NCBI GenBank assembly: GCA_030123565.1
Contig: CP126122.1
Location: forward strand, 248,001 to 312,000
Source of the DNA: Nitrospira sp.
Lineage (GTDB): Bacteria > Nitrospirota > Nitrospiria > Nitrospirales > Nitrospiraceae
Direction: 5' to 3'
DNA: 64,000 nt
Shown here: positions 9,218-19,322 of the stretch, piece by piece
Numbering within the stretch: the first letter of the stretch is position 1
How the letters are laid out: every line of letters begins with the position of its first letter
The notes under the pieces: model-generated
Seen by the model: only the letters and a program-made list of their open reading frames with translations
Told to the model about the DNA's origin: nothing
Database searches by the model: none
Translations under genes and position numbers: made by a program

Positions 9218-9811
9218 ATGGTATGGCTCGTCTCCTTTCTCCTGCTGCTCTCCGCCTGTCCCATGGTCCTCGTTGCGTGTCCTGCCGCGATCGCGACGGC
9301 CGGGGAAGTCGGTTCGGTTCAGCTGCTGCGGGCGCTCGTGGTTCAGCCGGATCCGGCCGGCGGGGTGCGGGCGACGGCGACATTGTTGTTCCCCGGCAGT
9401 CCGGCCGTTCTCCAGTCGATCCTGTCCGAGTACCGCAAGTGGCCAGAACTCTTCGAGACCCAGATGCGATTGGCGCATCTGGAAGAGCGGGACGGTCTGG
9501 TCCTCACGGAGCTCTATATTTCCCATACGCTGTTGCCAGGCGAACACCGGTTGCTCTGTGAGTCGCGTGCCTTGCCCGGAGGCGGCCTCGTCACGGACCT
9601 CAAGGGCGGAGACTTCAAGCGATACCATCGAATGTGGAAGCTGCAACCGGCCGGCGATGGAAATCAAACAAGGGCGGAGTTTGAACTGCTGGTCGAGGTG
9701 AACACCATCGTCCCCGATTGGCTGGTCGCGGTCGCCATGGAGCGGGAGCTGAATGCGCACTTCCGCATCGTGCGGCAGAAGGCGTTGGACTACCTTACGG
9801 GGGAAAAGTGA
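9218..9811 (+). CDS. Exported START/SRPBCC-like lipid-binding-fold protein
   Basis: Protein of 197 residues with a signal peptide (about 1-28). The mature part has the pattern of the SRPBCC/START (polyketide cyclase/COG2867-like) fold: an initial strand, a helix with ILSEYRKWPELFE, strands LTELYISHTLLPG and a long C-terminal helix. Such proteins bind hydrophobic ligands. The ligand here is unknown. The gene ends 17 bases inside the 3' end of the convergent thiI. Confidence 0.72.
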   Translation: MVWLVSFLLLLSACPMVLVACPAAIATAGEVGSVQLLRALVVQPDPAGGVRATATLLFPGSPAVLQSILSEYRKWPELFETQMRLAHLEERDGLVLTELYISHTLLPGEHRLLCESRALPGGGLVTDLKGGDFKRYHRMWKLQPAGDGNQTRAEFELLVEVNTIVPDWLVAVAMERELNAHFRIVRQKALDYLTGEK

Positions 9812-10973
9812 AGGTAGAGCATTCGGCCTTCTCCACCCCTTGTTTGACGAACGTGCTGATCTCCAGACTCCGCTCGATCCGAAGAATGTCCTCAAGCCTG
9901 GTGCGCGTGCTCGGGTGCTGCGGCACAAAGAGCTTGCAACAATCCTGATCCGGCTCGATCGACGTGGCGAAGCTGCCGAGCTGCTGGGCCTGGTCGGTAA
10001 TTTCGATCTTGTCCATTCCGATCAGCGGGCGGAGGAGCGGGAGTTCCGCCGCCGCTTCGACCACTGCGAGATTCTCCGGCGTTTGCGAGGCGACTTGCCC
10101 CAGACTATCGCCGGTCACCAGCGCCCAACAGCCTTCACGCCGCGCCAGTTCCTCCGCGATCCTCACCATGATCCGCCGGTATAGGACGACACGAAAAGGC
10201 GCCGGGGCATGGGCCACGATCTCACGCTGAATCTCGCCGAACGGGATGACGTAGAGCCGCGAGGAATATTGGTATTCGGTGAGCAGCCGAACCAACTCCT
10301 GGACCTTCTCTTCCGACGCGCGGCTGACCAGTGGACGGCCGGAAAAATGTACGAAGACCGCCTTACAGCCTCGTTTCATCATGCGGTAGGCCGCGACGGG
10401 GGAATCGATTCCGCCGGAAATCAGGCAGGCCACCTTGCCGCTGGTTCCCACCGGCATGCCGCCGGGCCCGGGGATTTTCCTCGCTGCGACATGGGCTTCA
10501 CGGGTGAGCAGTTCGATGTAGAGGGTGAGGTCCGGTTGTTTCAGCCTGACGGTTTTCCCCGTGACCGCACAGAGATGCCCGCCGACTTCGCGTTCGACAT
10601 CCATCGAGGTCAGTGACAGACGTTTATCGGCGCGTTTCGCGGTGACGCGAAATGAGGTGAAGGATTGCCCCGCGACTTGCCGTTCGGCGACCTGTTTCAG
10701 CGCCGCCAAATCCGGGGCGCTCAGGTCCAGCGGCACGGATTCGGTCAGCAGGAAGTTCGAGACGCCGCAGGCCCTGCGCAATCGCTCCGCGACGAGATCG
10801 GGCGATACCGGTTCGGGAATCGTGATTCTGATGCGGCCCTGCAGGGACTCGACCCGCCGGATCTTCAGATCTTTCAGCGCCAGGCGGAGATTGCGGACAA
10901 GCCGTTGCTCGAAGAAATCGCGATTGCGTCCCTTGAGGGCCAATTCATGGTAGTGGACGATCGCACATCTCAT
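9795..10973 (-). CDS. thiI: tRNA 4-thiouridine synthase ThiI
   Basis: Enzyme of 392 residues that adenylates U8 of tRNA and inserts sulfur; in many bacteria it also serves thiamine thiazole synthesis. An N-terminal ferredoxin-like region and THUMP domain (RNA binding) are followed by a PP-loop ATPase with the signature SGGIDSPVA. The DQDCCKLFVP segment holds the conserved cysteine. The C-terminal rhodanese domain of E. coli ThiI is absent, as in the short form, so the sulfur must be passed differently. A palindromic repeat lies right upstream. No clear Shine-Dalgarno is seen before the ATG. Confidence 0.95.
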   Translation of the reverse strand: MRCAIVHYHELALKGRNRDFFEQRLVRNLRLALKDLKIRRVESLQGRIRITIPEPVSPDLVAERLRRACGVSNFLLTESVPLDLSAPDLAALKQVAERQVAGQSFTSFRVTAKRADKRLSLTSMDVEREVGGHLCAVTGKTVRLKQPDLTLYIELLTREAHVAARKIPGPGGMPVGTSGKVACLISGGIDSPVAAYRMMKRGCKAVFVHFSGRPLVSRASEEKVQELVRLLTEYQYSSRLYVIPFGEIQREIVAHAPAPFRVVLYRRIMVRIAEELARREGCWALVTGDSLGQVASQTPENLAVVEAAAELPLLRPLIGMDKIEITDQAQQLGSFATSIEPDQDCCKLFVPQHPSTRTRLEDILRIERSLEISTFVKQGVEKAECSTFTFPP

Positions 10974-10981
10974 GGTGGTTA

Positions 10982-11106
10982 CAGGATGCTGAAAATGGCC
11001 GCCAACTTTGTTCTCGGCTCGCTAAAATCCTCAACGTACCCCAGAGGGTACGCCTCCGCTTTTATCTCGCTTGCGGCCTCGTTGGACTGCCATTTTGAGC
11101 ATCCTG
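10982..11106. repeat. 125-bp imperfect palindromic repeat element
   Basis: The outer 18-bp arms (10982-10999 and 11089-11106) are complementary except for one base (CAGGATGCTGAAAATGGC against GCCATTTTGAGCATCCTG). The inner part pairs partly, ending in GTACCCC-AGA-GGGTAC at the centre. It fills nearly the whole gap between thiI and trxB. It looks like a REP/MITE-type interspersed repeat; I recall similar elements from Nitrospira genomes but cannot verify copies here. Confidence 0.75.
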
Positions 11107-11112
11107 GAGGAG

Positions 11113-12039
11113 TCACATCCGATGATCATTCGCTTCCAAAAATCGCTCGGCGTCGATGGCGGCCATGCAGCCGGAGCCGGCGGCCGTGACTGCTTGGCGG
11201 TACTTTGCGTCTTGCACGTCGCCTGCGGCGAAGACTCCCTGGATGCTGGTCGCCGTGCCCTGCGAGGTGAGCAGGTAGCCCTTTTCATCCATGTCGAGCT
11301 GGCCCTTGAACAGGTCGGTGTTGGGCCTGTGGCCGATGGCGACGAAGACGCCGGCGCAGGCCGGTTCCGTCGAATCACCGGTCACGACATTCTTGAGCCG
11401 GACGCCTGTGACTCGGTCCTGCCCGAGGATGTCCTCGACAATGGAGTTCCAGGCGAAGGAAATCTTTTCGTTCTTCATGGCGCGGTCCTGCATGATTTTT
11501 GAGGCCCGCAGCTTGTCCCGCCGGTGGACCACTGTGACCGTGCGGGCGAACTTGGTCAAGAAGATGGCTTCTTCCAGCGCGCTGTCGCCGCCGCCCACAA
11601 CCACCAAGTCCTTGCCGCGAAAAAAGTATCCGTCGCAGGTCGCGCAGGTCGAGACCCCGTGCCCGATGAGCCGCTCTTCGTTCGGCAATCCGAGGTGAAC
11701 GGCCGCCGCGCCGGTGGCGATAATCAGGGCGACGGTTTCGACCGTCCGTTCCCCGTCGATGGTCAGGCTGAACGGACGCCTGTTCAGATCTACCGCCGAG
11801 ACATCGCCGATCAAGAATTCCGTGCCGAACCGTTCAGCCTGGGCCCGCATCTCCTTCATCAACTCGGGTCCCATGATGCCTTTGGAAAAGCCCGGATAGT
11901 TCTCGACCTCGGTGGTGGTCGTCAGTTGCCCACCGGATTGCCAACCCTCGATGAGCAACGGAGACAGGTTCGCCCGCGCGGCATAGATGGCAGCCGTCAG
12001 TCCGGCAGGGCCTGATCCGATGATGGCAACTTGTCGCAT
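11113..12039 (-). CDS. trxB: Thioredoxin-disulfide reductase
   Basis: Flavoenzyme of 308 residues that passes electrons from NADPH to thioredoxin. The FAD motif [10 protein letters not shown] lies at the N-terminus, the redox pair Cys132/Cys135 is in CATCDG, the NADPH motif [10 protein letters not shown] follows, and the C-terminal FAD motif [10 protein letters not shown] is present. Length is standard. The ATG is preceded by a TAGCAT hexamer at 6 bases and no Shine-Dalgarno, so the transcript may be leaderless. Other thiol or redox genes occur in this window (ThiI, the disulfide reductase near 29 kb). Confidence 0.97.
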   Translation of the reverse strand: MRQVAIIGSGPAGLTAAIYAARANLSPLLIEGWQSGGQLTTTTEVENYPGFSKGIMGPELMKEMRAQAERFGTEFLIGDVSAVDLNRRPFSLTIDGERTVETVALIIATGAAAVHLGLPNEERLIGHGVSTCATCDGYFFRGKDLVVVGGGDSALEEAIFLTKFARTVTVVHRRDKLRASKIMQDRAMKNEKISFAWNSIVEDILGQDRVTGVRLKNVVTGDSTEPACAGVFVAIGHRPNTDLFKGQLDMDEKGYLLTSQGTATSIQGVFAAGDVQDAKYRQAVTAAGSGCMAAIDAERFLEANDHRM

Positions 12040-12045
12040 AGGCGG

Positions 12046-12051
12046 ATGCTA
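12046..12051 (-). promoter_or_regulatory. -10-like hexamer 6 nt before trxB ATG
   Basis: On the minus strand TAGCAT stands six bases before the trxB start codon, where transcription would begin at or next to the ATG. No good -35 is visible. Confidence 0.4.
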
Positions 12052-12082
12052 ACACACCGAAGCGATAAGGGAAAAGCGGCGA

Positions 12083-12685
12083 CTAGGCGAGGCCGTGCAA
12101 CTCGCGATAGAGTCGCCTCACCTGGCTCAGCAACCGAGTGCGGGGAGTTGTGCCGTCGAGGACGTAGTCTGCTGCTGCGGCCTTCTGTTTAATCGGCATC
12201 TGGCTTCGTATACGGCGAAGCGCTTCGGCGCGGCTGAAGCCGTTACGCGCCTTGAGGCGGGCGACTTGTGTCCGGCGGTTCGCCGTGACGACGACGACCA
12301 CATCCACTCGCCGATCGATCCCTGCTTCAAACAGGAGCGGGACTTCATACAGGATGACTGCCTTGGGGTGTTTGCGTGCGATGGCCTTGGTGACTCGCTC
12401 CTGCATTCCTGCCACTTGAGGATGGATGATGCGCTCCAATCGACGCAGCTTGGCCTTGTTGCGAAAGACGACGTTTCCGAGAGCGGCGCGGTTGACAGTA
12501 CGGTCGGCATTGAGGATCTGGGTGCCGAACGTCTTGACGATCGCGCGCCAGGCCGGCTTCCCCGGTTCCACCGCCTGGCGGGCCAGGACATCCGCATCGA
12601 TGGTATGGGCTCCGCATCGTTCGAACATCTTGGCGACCGTGCTCTTGCCGGTCGCGACTCCGCCGGTGAGGCCCACGAGGATCAT
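12083..12685 (-). CDS. coaE: Dephospho-CoA kinase
   Basis: Cytoplasmic kinase of 200 residues for the last step of coenzyme A synthesis, phosphorylating the 3'-hydroxyl of dephospho-CoA. The P-loop GGVATGKS is at the N-terminus, followed by DADVLAR (CoA-binding) and HP near the middle (ERIIHPQV), all typical. A longer frame extends upstream, but its first part overlaps the divergent beta-helix gene and is not CoaE-like. ATG at 12685 begins directly at the first strand (MILVGLTGG); ATG at 12703, which has a GAGG sequence upstream, is possible and would add six residues. Confidence 0.94.
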   Translation of the reverse strand: MILVGLTGGVATGKSTVAKMFERCGAHTIDADVLARQAVEPGKPAWRAIVKTFGTQILNADRTVNRAALGNVVFRNKAKLRRLERIIHPQVAGMQERVTKAIARKHPKAVILYEVPLLFEAGIDRRVDVVVVVTANRRTQVARLKARNGFSRAEALRRIRSQMPIKQKAAAADYVLDGTTPRTRLLSQVRRLYRELHGLA

Positions 12686-12757
12686 GGGGCGGGAACATAC
12701 CATGGGGGTCCAGTCCTCGCAACGACGGCAGATTGACTTCTCTCCCTGCCCGGCGTT

Positions 12758-13819
12758 ATGACCATGTTGATTATGACGAAATGGATGTTGAAGATCGTAT
12801 TCCTCTGCCTGGCGGTCGGGGCGATGGGCCCTTCGCCCTTGCGTGCGGAAGAGCCTGCCCGATCCGAGCCGCAACAGATTGTGGTCGCCTTGGACGGCTC
12901 CGGCCAGTACCGATCCATCCAGGAAGCGGTGGATGCCGCGAAGAAGGGGGATACGATCCTTATCAAGCCCGGCGCCTATGCCGAGGATGTGACCATCCAT
13001 AGCAAAGAGAAGATTCGCCTGATCGGGGCCGGCATGGATCAGGTCACGATCCTGGGGCGTGAGCGGGTGGGGGTGTTCCACGTCGGCAAGTGGCCCTACG
13101 GCGCGACCGATGTCGAAATCGCCGGCATCACGATCAACGAACATGGCGGTCATGCCATGGGAATCTTCAATGGGCACGGCATCGTCCTGCATCACGCGCG
13201 CGTGAAGGGCATGTTGTTCACCCAGCAGGTGGAGAATGTTCGCATCGAACATTGCATCATCGGGGGCAGTGAAACCACCGGGGTGCAGTTCGCGAATTCC
13301 CAGGCGGTCCTGCACAGCAACTTCATTCACGACAACGACCATGGGGTCAGCGTGGCGGGGAAGTCCGACGTGCGTCTCGAACGGAACATCATCATGCGGA
13401 GCCTGTTCGAGGCCGTGATCGTCAACGACCAGTCGCGAGCGGCCTTGGTCGGCAATACGCTCGTGAAAAACGGCGGGGGAGCGGCTTTTCTGGGAACTTC
13501 GCAGAACGAAGCGGCCGGCAACATCGTGAGCCTCAATGGGTATGGATTCGTCGTGGGGCCGTCCAGCCGAGTCGCCTTATCCTACAATGACATGCAGAAC
13601 TCCGGATCCAACTATCTCAGGCCCGGAACGCCGAACCAACCGGCTCCCGAACTGAAGCCCGATTCGGATTTGACGGTCGATCCACGGTTCGTTGACAGTA
13701 CGCGGGACGATTTCCGGCTCCGTGCCGATACAGCCCTGGTCAAAATCGGTGAATTTTCCTATCTCGGTGCACTCCCGCCCCTTGCGGAATCCCACGGAAA
13801 TTCGACGACAATGCAATAA
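12758..13819 (+). CDS. Secreted right-handed beta-helix (NosD/pectate-lyase-like) protein
   Basis: Protein of 353 residues with a signal peptide (about 1-30, the start could also be one of the two inner ATGs). The opening motif (GSGQYRSIQEAVDAA, then GDTILIKPGAYAE) is the classic start of a parallel beta-helix of the DUF1565/NosD/pectinesterase type. Repeated short strands with G-x-N and NxI patterns follow (for example NIIMRS, NTLVKNGG). It could bind or cleave a polysaccharide in the periplasm or outside the cell. The substrate cannot be told. The gene is divergent from coaE. Confidence 0.8.
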   Translation: MTMLIMTKWMLKIVFLCLAVGAMGPSPLRAEEPARSEPQQIVVALDGSGQYRSIQEAVDAAKKGDTILIKPGAYAEDVTIHSKEKIRLIGAGMDQVTILGRERVGVFHVGKWPYGATDVEIAGITINEHGGHAMGIFNGHGIVLHHARVKGMLFTQQVENVRIEHCIIGGSETTGVQFANSQAVLHSNFIHDNDHGVSVAGKSDVRLERNIIMRSLFEAVIVNDQSRAALVGNTLVKNGGGAAFLGTSQNEAAGNIVSLNGYGFVVGPSSRVALSYNDMQNSGSNYLRPGTPNQPAPELKPDSDLTVDPRFVDSTRDDFRLRADTALVKIGEFSYLGALPPLAESHGNSTTMQ

Positions 13820-13956
13820 CAAATTGAGAGGTTAGCCGCCACGCCTGGACGATGTCCGTCGTGTGCTATGCTTCCATAGTACGCATGACATCGACGATCC
13901 AATGGTGTGGCTCAAGAATTGCTGCGCCACAGCCGACAAAGGATGGGAGGTAACAG

Positions 13957-14142
13957 GTGGCCAGCTATCGATCCGATCTGGAAAAGCGCCGTACCGACGG
14001 GATTCCCAACCTGGCGGAGGTAGAATCCGGCAAGCTCGTAGGCGCGATTTTGCCGATGTCCGAGCAGGCACAACTCCAGTTGCGGGACAGCATCGAGGTC
14101 ATCGATTACCTCATGAATCAGGAAAGCGTCGTCTGGAGTTAA
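13957..14142 (+). CDS. Small conserved-looking protein, function unknown
   Basis: Protein of 61 residues with a GTG start and a GGGAGG ribosome-binding site six bases before it. It is hydrophilic, begins MASYRSDLEKRR and ends VVWS, with a helix-rich centre (LPMSEQAQLQLRDSIEVIDYLM). No signal peptide or known motif is visible. The good translation signal and protein-like composition support a real gene. It stands alone between the beta-helix and GH63 genes. Confidence 0.55.
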   Translation: MASYRSDLEKRRTDGIPNLAEVESGKLVGAILPMSEQAQLQLRDSIEVIDYLMNQESVVWS

Positions 14143-14427
14143 GGTTTTCCCGCTCGTTTCCGAGACTCTCTTCCCTTTGTTCTCCGGCCCATCCACCTGT
14201 CCATATCCGATCTGCTCTCGATTCCCCTGTCGGTTTTCCGGATCCTGTAAGGAGCGTCCTGCTCCTTCGACTGTTGCCATGAGACGGCGGCTATCGTGTC
14301 TTTCCCGAGCCTGCGGTCTGAGGTGCCGGTGGGGGTGCCATCGAATCCCAGTTGAATCTTTCCGGGCCTCGGTGCATGCTGCGCCAGTCTGAGCGACCGA
14401 TTTTCTTGTGGACAAGGAGTGTCTGTG

Positions 14428-17103
14428 ATGGCGAAACCAGCCGGAGAGCGTCCTGCGCGTCAGCAATCCGCTGAGCAGCGACGTCTCGATGAGGACGATT
14501 TGCGCCGGCAACATTGGAAACGCTGGGGGCCCTATGTCAGTGAACGGGCCTGGGGGACGGTCCGGGAGGATTACAGCCCCGGCGGAACGGCATGGGAAGC
14601 GGTGCCCCATGACCACGCCCGCTCCAAAGCCTATCGCTGGAATGAAGACGGGCTGGCCGGAGTATGCGACCGGCACCAGTTCATCTGCCTGGCCCTGGCG
14701 CTTTGGAACAGGCGCGATCCGATTCTCAAGGAGCGCCTATTCGGCCTCACCGGGAACGAAGGCAATCACGGGGAGGATGTGAAGGAATACTACTTCTACC
14801 TTGACTCGACGCCGACCCATTCCTACATGAAGTTTCTCTACAAATATCCCCAGGCGGCGTTCCCCTATGGGCGATTGGTGGAAGAAAACCGCCGGCGCAG
14901 CAGGACCGACCAGGAATTCGAATTGCTCGATACGGGGGTCTTCGACGACGACCGGTACTTCGACGTGTTCGTGGAATATGCCAAGGCCTCACCGGAGGAT
15001 CTGCTGCTGCGCATCCAGGTGATCAACCGCGGTCCCGATCAGGCGGAGTTGACGGTCTTGCCGACCCTGTGGTTTCGCAACACCTGGTCATGGGGGCTCG
15101 ATGTGCGCCGCCCGCGGATGCGGAAAGGCGAAGGGATGCCGGCGATCAGCGTGATCGAGTTCGACCACGACTATTACGGGCATCGCCGGCTTCTCTGCGA
15201 GGGAGGACCGGACCTGCTCTTCACCGAGAACGAAACCAATACGCGCCGTCTTTACGGCGATGTCGATGGGGCGCGCTATGTCAAAGACGGCATCAACGAC
15301 TACATCGTTCATGGCGACAAGGAGGCCGTGAATCCCGACCACATCGGTTCCAAGGCGGCGGCGCACTATAATTTGTCGGTGATGCCGAGGCAGCCCGTGA
15401 CCATTCGATTGCGGTTCACCAATGGGGCGGCCGAAGGGTCCCTCGATCCCAGGGCGTTCGATGCCGTCTTCGCGGAACGGATCAGGGAAGCCGATGAGTT
15501 TTATGCCTGGTTGGTGCCGCCGGATGTGTCCGAGGATGCGCGATCGGTGCAGCGACAGGCCTTTGCCGGGCTGCTATGGAGTAAGCAGTTCTACCATTAT
15601 GATGTCGATCGCTGGTTGAAGGGCGACCCGGCCGGTCCGGAGCCGCCGCGCGAGCGCCTCCGGGGGAGAAACGCCGATTGGACGCATCTCTACAATGCGG
15701 ATGTCATTTCCATGCCGGATAAGTGGGAATATCCCTGGTATGCGGCCTGGGACCTGGCGTTTCACTGCCTGCCGATCGCCCTCGTCGATTCGCGGTTCGC
15801 CAAGGATCAGCTCATCCTCATGCTCCGTGAATGGTACATGCATCCCAACGGGCAAATCCCTGCGTACGAATGGGCCCTGGGGGACGTGAATCCTCCGGTG
15901 CATGCCTGGGCGGCTTGGCGGGTATACAAGATCGAGAAAAAAAATAAGGGCGTGGGTGATCGTGTGTTTCTGGAGCGGGTGTTCCACAAGCTCCTGTTGA
16001 ATTTTACCTGGTGGGTGAATCGTAAGGATGCCGGAGGAAAAAATATTTTTCAGGGCGGGTTCCTCGGACTGGACAATATCGGCGTCTTCGACCGGAGCGC
16101 CCCTCTGCCGACCGGCGGGCACATCGAACAATCCGACGCGACCAGCTGGATGGGAATGTATTGCCTGAACATGCTTTCCATCGCCCTCGAACTGGCGCAA
16201 GAGGACCGGGCCTACGAAGATGTCGCCAGCAAGTTCTTTGAGCATTTCGTCTATATCTGCCGGGCGATGAACAACATCGGCAACGAGAAGATCGAGCTCT
16301 GGAACAAGGAAGACGGGTTCTTCTACGATGTGCTGCATCTGCCGGATGGAACGATGTTCCCCATGAAGGTCCGGTCGCTGGTCGGCCTGATCCCCCTCTT
16401 TGCCGTGGAGACCTTGAATTCCGAACTCGTCGACCAATTGCCCCGGTTCAAGCACCGGATGCAGTGGTTCATCGAGAATCGCCCTGATTTCGGTCTGCAT
16501 ATCGAAACGCATTCGCAGGACGGAGAGGTGCGCCGGTTCCTGTCGCTCGTCCACCGTCGCCGATTGATCCAGGTCTTGCGGTACATGTTGGACGAGAACG
16601 AGTTCCTGGCTCCCTACGGTGTGAGGGCCCTGTCCCGCCATCACAAGGATCACCCCTACGTGCTCTCGACCATGGGAATGGACTACTGCGTCGAGTACCA
16701 ACCGGCGGAGTCCACGACCGGCCTCTTCGGAGGCAATTCCAATTGGCGGGGTCCGGTCTGGTTTCCGGTGAACTATCTGTTGATCGAATCCCTCCAAAAG
16801 TTCCATTATTTTTTAGGCGACGGCTTTACCGTCGACTATCCGACGGGATCCGGGACGAAGATGAACCTGGCAGAGATTGCGGCAGAACTGTCGCGGCGTC
16901 TGACGCGCACGTTCCTGCGCGGGCAGGACGGCCGGCGTCCCGTCTATGGGAAGACCGAAAAGTTCCAACAGGACCCGCATTGGCGGGATCTGATCCTGTT
17001 CTACGAATATTTTCATGGAGACAACGGAGCCGGTATCGGCGCCGGGCACCAGACCGGTTGGACCGGACTCGTGGCCAAGTTGATTCAGCAGAGCGGCGAG
17101 TAA
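14428..17103 (+). CDS. GH63-family alpha-glucosidase-like glycoside hydrolase
   Basis: Large cytoplasmic enzyme of 891 residues, related to GH63 (mannosyl-oligosaccharide glucosidase, mannosylglycerate/glucosylglycerate hydrolase). ATG at 14428 is preferred because AAGGAG ends 8 bases before it; an in-frame GTG at 14419 overlaps that site. An N-terminal beta domain (about 1-350) is followed by an (alpha/alpha)6 barrel. The acid region [25 protein letters not shown] and the C-terminal [12 protein letters not shown] are the family hallmarks. It probably hydrolyses an alpha-glucosidic bond; the substrate (a glucan or a glucosylglycerate-type solute) is not determined. The GH133 debranching gene follows within 100 bases, so a joint role in alpha-glucan or compatible-solute turnover is likely. 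Confidence 0.85.
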   Translation: MAKPAGERPARQQSAEQRRLDEDDLRRQHWKRWGPYVSERAWGTVREDYSPGGTAWEAVPHDHARSKAYRWNEDGLAGVCDRHQFICLALALWNRRDPILKERLFGLTGNEGNHGEDVKEYYFYLDSTPTHSYMKFLYKYPQAAFPYGRLVEENRRRSRTDQEFELLDTGVFDDDRYFDVFVEYAKASPEDLLLRIQVINRGPDQAELTVLPTLWFRNTWSWGLDVRRPRMRKGEGMPAISVIEFDHDYYGHRRLLCEGGPDLLFTENETNTRRLYGDVDGARYVKDGINDYIVHGDKEAVNPDHIGSKAAAHYNLSVMPRQPVTIRLRFTNGAAEGSLDPRAFDAVFAERIREADEFYAWLVPPDVSEDARSVQRQAFAGLLWSKQFYHYDVDRWLKGDPAGPEPPRERLRGRNADWTHLYNADVISMPDKWEYPWYAAWDLAFHCLPIALVDSRFAKDQLILMLREWYMHPNGQIPAYEWALGDVNPPVHAWAAWRVYKIEKKNKGVGDRVFLERVFHKLLLNFTWWVNRKDAGGKNIFQGGFLGLDNIGVFDRSAPLPTGGHIEQSDATSWMGMYCLNMLSIALELAQEDRAYEDVASKFFEHFVYICRAMNNIGNEKIELWNKEDGFFYDVLHLPDGTMFPMKVRSLVGLIPLFAVETLNSELVDQLPRFKHRMQWFIENRPDFGLHIETHSQDGEVRRFLSLVHRRRLIQVLRYMLDENEFLAPYGVRALSRHHKDHPYVLSTMGMDYCVEYQPAESTTGLFGGNSNWRGPVWFPVNYLLIESLQKFHYFLGDGFTVDYPTGSGTKMNLAEIAAELSRRLTRTFLRGQDGRRPVYGKTEKFQQDPHWRDLILFYEYFHGDNGAGIGAGHQTGWTGLVAKLIQQSGE

Positions 17104-17200
17104 AGGGCCGTCGGCCGTCAGCTCCCAGGGTTCAGCCGAAGACGTGATCGCAAGGTCTTCCTGAATGTTGGGCGCTGATCCCTGACGCAGAAAGTGGACT

Positions 17201-19186
17201 ATGGACGTCGGTGCGCAAGACTGTCAGAGTCTCGAACGGGCGCTCGCGCTCGAATGGCTGGAGACGAACGGGCGCGGCGGCTATGCCTCCGGGACGGTCG
17301 CGGGCGCGAATACGCGGCGTTATCACGCGTTGCTCCTGATCGCCAGGAATCCGCCGGTCGATCGTGTGGCCCTGGTGAATCATCTGGAGGAATGGGTGGA
17401 GGCAGGCGGTCACACGTTTCCGCTCTCTACGAACCTCTACGAGGGCGCGGTCCATCCGGAGGGCTACCGGCATTGCGAGGGGTTTTCCGCGCTTCCCTGG
17501 CCGACCTGGCGCTATGGAGCGCATGGGATACGCATTGAGCGGGAACTCTTCTGCCCGCACGGCCGGGACATGGTCGTCGTGCGGTGGCGCCTGGCGGATG
17601 ACGCACCGTCGGCGATCGTCCTGCGAGTGAGGCCGATGCTGTCGGGACGCGATTACCATGCGACCCACCATGAGAATACCGGAGCCCATACCCAAGCCGA
17701 CATCGGCGAGGGGCAGGTGACCTGGCATCCCTACGACGGTGTGCCTCAGGTCCATGCCCTTCACAGCGGACAGTATCGCCATCAGCCGGACTGGTACAGG
17801 GCCGTTCAGTATCCCATCGAGCGCGAACGGGGACTCGACCATGTGGAAGATTGGTGGTCGCCCGGTGAGTGGCTGTTCACCCTGACGCCTGGAACGGCGG
17901 CCGACCTCGTCTTCACCACGGAGGGCCTTCCATCCGTCGATGTCGCACAGGTCATGGCAGAGGAGCGAGGTCGTCGTGCAGGGCGGTCGGAATGTCTGAA
18001 GACGGACGACCGGTTGGCGCGCAGGCTTTGGACCGCCACCGGCACGTACCTTTCGAAACGGGGGGACCGGCAGACGGTAATCGCCGGTTATCCCTGGTTC
18101 GCCGATTGGGGGCGCGACACGTTCATGGCCTTGCCGGGACTCTGCCTGGTGACCGGTCGTTATGACATTGCCAAGCAGGTGATCGGGGCCTTTGCTTCAC
18201 AGTTGTCGGAGGGTATGGTGCCGAATCGATTCCCCGACGTGGGCGAGCAACCGGAATACAACACAATCGATGCGTCGCTGTGGTTCGTCCACGCCGTGGA
18301 TCGGTACCTGCACTATAGCCGTGACCAGGCCGGAGTGCGCCTCACGGCCTGGCCTGCGGTCAAACAGATTGTCGAAGGCTATCGCCGGGGCACGCGATTC
18401 GGCATTCATATGGATGACGACGGACTGATCACGGGCGGAGCGGAGGGTGCCCAGCTCACCTGGATGGATGCCAAGGTTGGAGACTGGGTGGTAACGCCTC
18501 GTCAGGGCAAACCGGTGGAGATCCAAGCCCTCTGGGTGCGGGCGTTGGCGGTTGCGGCGGAATTGGCGGAGCAGTTCGGGGAGCAGGACTATGCGGCACA
18601 ATGCCGAAAGGATCGCGCGCGCGCCGTGGAATCGTTTCGTGCCAGGTTCTGGTATCCGACCGGCGGATACCTGTTCGATGTCGTGGACGGTCCGACCGGA
18701 GACGATGCGTCGCTCCGCCCCAACCAAATCTATGCACTCGCTCTGGACGATCAGCTCGTGAGTGAATCGCAGGCGAAACGCGTGTTGCAGGTGGTGAAGG
18801 AGCGGTTGCTCACGCCGGTCGGGTTGCGCACGCTGGCGCCGGAAGACGTTCGGTTCTGCGCCTCCTATGCCGGCGGTTTGTCTGATCGTGACGGCGCGTA
18901 CCATCAAGGCACCGTGTGGCCCTTTCTCCTCGGTCCGTTCGTGACGGCGTGGGTGAAGACCCATGGCGACGGCGCGGCGGTGCGGCATGAAGCGCGGACG
19001 TTTCTCGGAGGGCTGCTCGATCACCTTGATGAGGCCTGCTTGGGCCAGGTGTCGGAAATTTTCGACGGCCAGGCGCCATATCTGCCTCGTGGTTGTTTCG
19101 CGCAGGCCTGGTCCGTGGCGGAACCGTTGCGCGCGTTGATCGAAGATATCGGAGTTGAGCGAGAGCATTCGTCGTCCGCGCAGTGA
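17201..19186 (+). CDS. Glycogen debranching enzyme (amylo-alpha-1,6-glucosidase, GH133-like)
   Basis: Cytoplasmic enzyme of 661 residues. The N-terminal part (about 1-250) is the GDE_N-type beta domain, opening with EWLETNGRGGYASGTV and NTRRYHALL, which is diagnostic. The C-terminal (alpha/alpha)6 barrel contains GYPWFADWGRDTFMALPGL, NTIDASLWFVHAVD, TWMDAKVGDWVVTPRQG and HQGTVWPFLLGPF. It should remove alpha-1,6-linked glucose stubs from branched glucan. No complete glycogen synthesis cluster is in the window. It probably forms an operon with the GH63 gene upstream. Confidence 0.92.
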   Translation: MDVGAQDCQSLERALALEWLETNGRGGYASGTVAGANTRRYHALLLIARNPPVDRVALVNHLEEWVEAGGHTFPLSTNLYEGAVHPEGYRHCEGFSALPWPTWRYGAHGIRIERELFCPHGRDMVVVRWRLADDAPSAIVLRVRPMLSGRDYHATHHENTGAHTQADIGEGQVTWHPYDGVPQVHALHSGQYRHQPDWYRAVQYPIERERGLDHVEDWWSPGEWLFTLTPGTAADLVFTTEGLPSVDVAQVMAEERGRRAGRSECLKTDDRLARRLWTATGTYLSKRGDRQTVIAGYPWFADWGRDTFMALPGLCLVTGRYDIAKQVIGAFASQLSEGMVPNRFPDVGEQPEYNTIDASLWFVHAVDRYLHYSRDQAGVRLTAWPAVKQIVEGYRRGTRFGIHMDDDGLITGGAEGAQLTWMDAKVGDWVVTPRQGKPVEIQALWVRALAVAAELAEQFGEQDYAAQCRKDRARAVESFRARFWYPTGGYLFDVVDGPTGDDASLRPNQIYALALDDQLVSESQAKRVLQVVKERLLTPVGLRTLAPEDVRFCASYAGGLSDRDGAYHQGTVWPFLLGPFVTAWVKTHGDGAAVRHEARTFLGGLLDHLDEACLGQVSEIFDGQAPYLPRGCFAQAWSVAEPLRALIEDIGVEREHSSSAQ

Positions 19187-19202
19187 TTCCTCCATCTTGT
19201 GC

Positions 19203-19221
19203 CTGTCTCGTTTTTAGACAG
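19203..19221 (+). other. Small stem-loop after the debranching-enzyme gene
   Basis: Perfect 6-bp stem CTGTCT/AGACAG with a T-rich 7-base loop, 17 bases after the stop codon. No T tract follows the stem, so it is only a possible RNA end or stability structure. Confidence 0.25.
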
Positions 19222-19265
19222 TGCTTCAGTTTGACGCCTTTTCTTCATTCTGCGACCCGAAAATC

Positions 19266-19295
19266 TTGACAGTGAGAGAAACGATCCGGTAAGGA
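19266..19295 (+). promoter_or_regulatory. Candidate sigma-70 promoter
   Basis: Perfect -35 TTGACA at 19266-19271 and TAAGGA at 19290-19295, spacing 18. The lipoprotein gene starts 28 bases further on. Confidence 0.4.
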
Positions 19296-19322
19296 TAAGA
19301 AAGGACCGGCGACCCAATAGCT

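Noticed and set aside
12686-13342. Upstream part of the long minus-strand frame joined to coaE
   Set aside because: It is the antisense of the beta-helix gene; CoaE begins at its P-loop strand near 12685.
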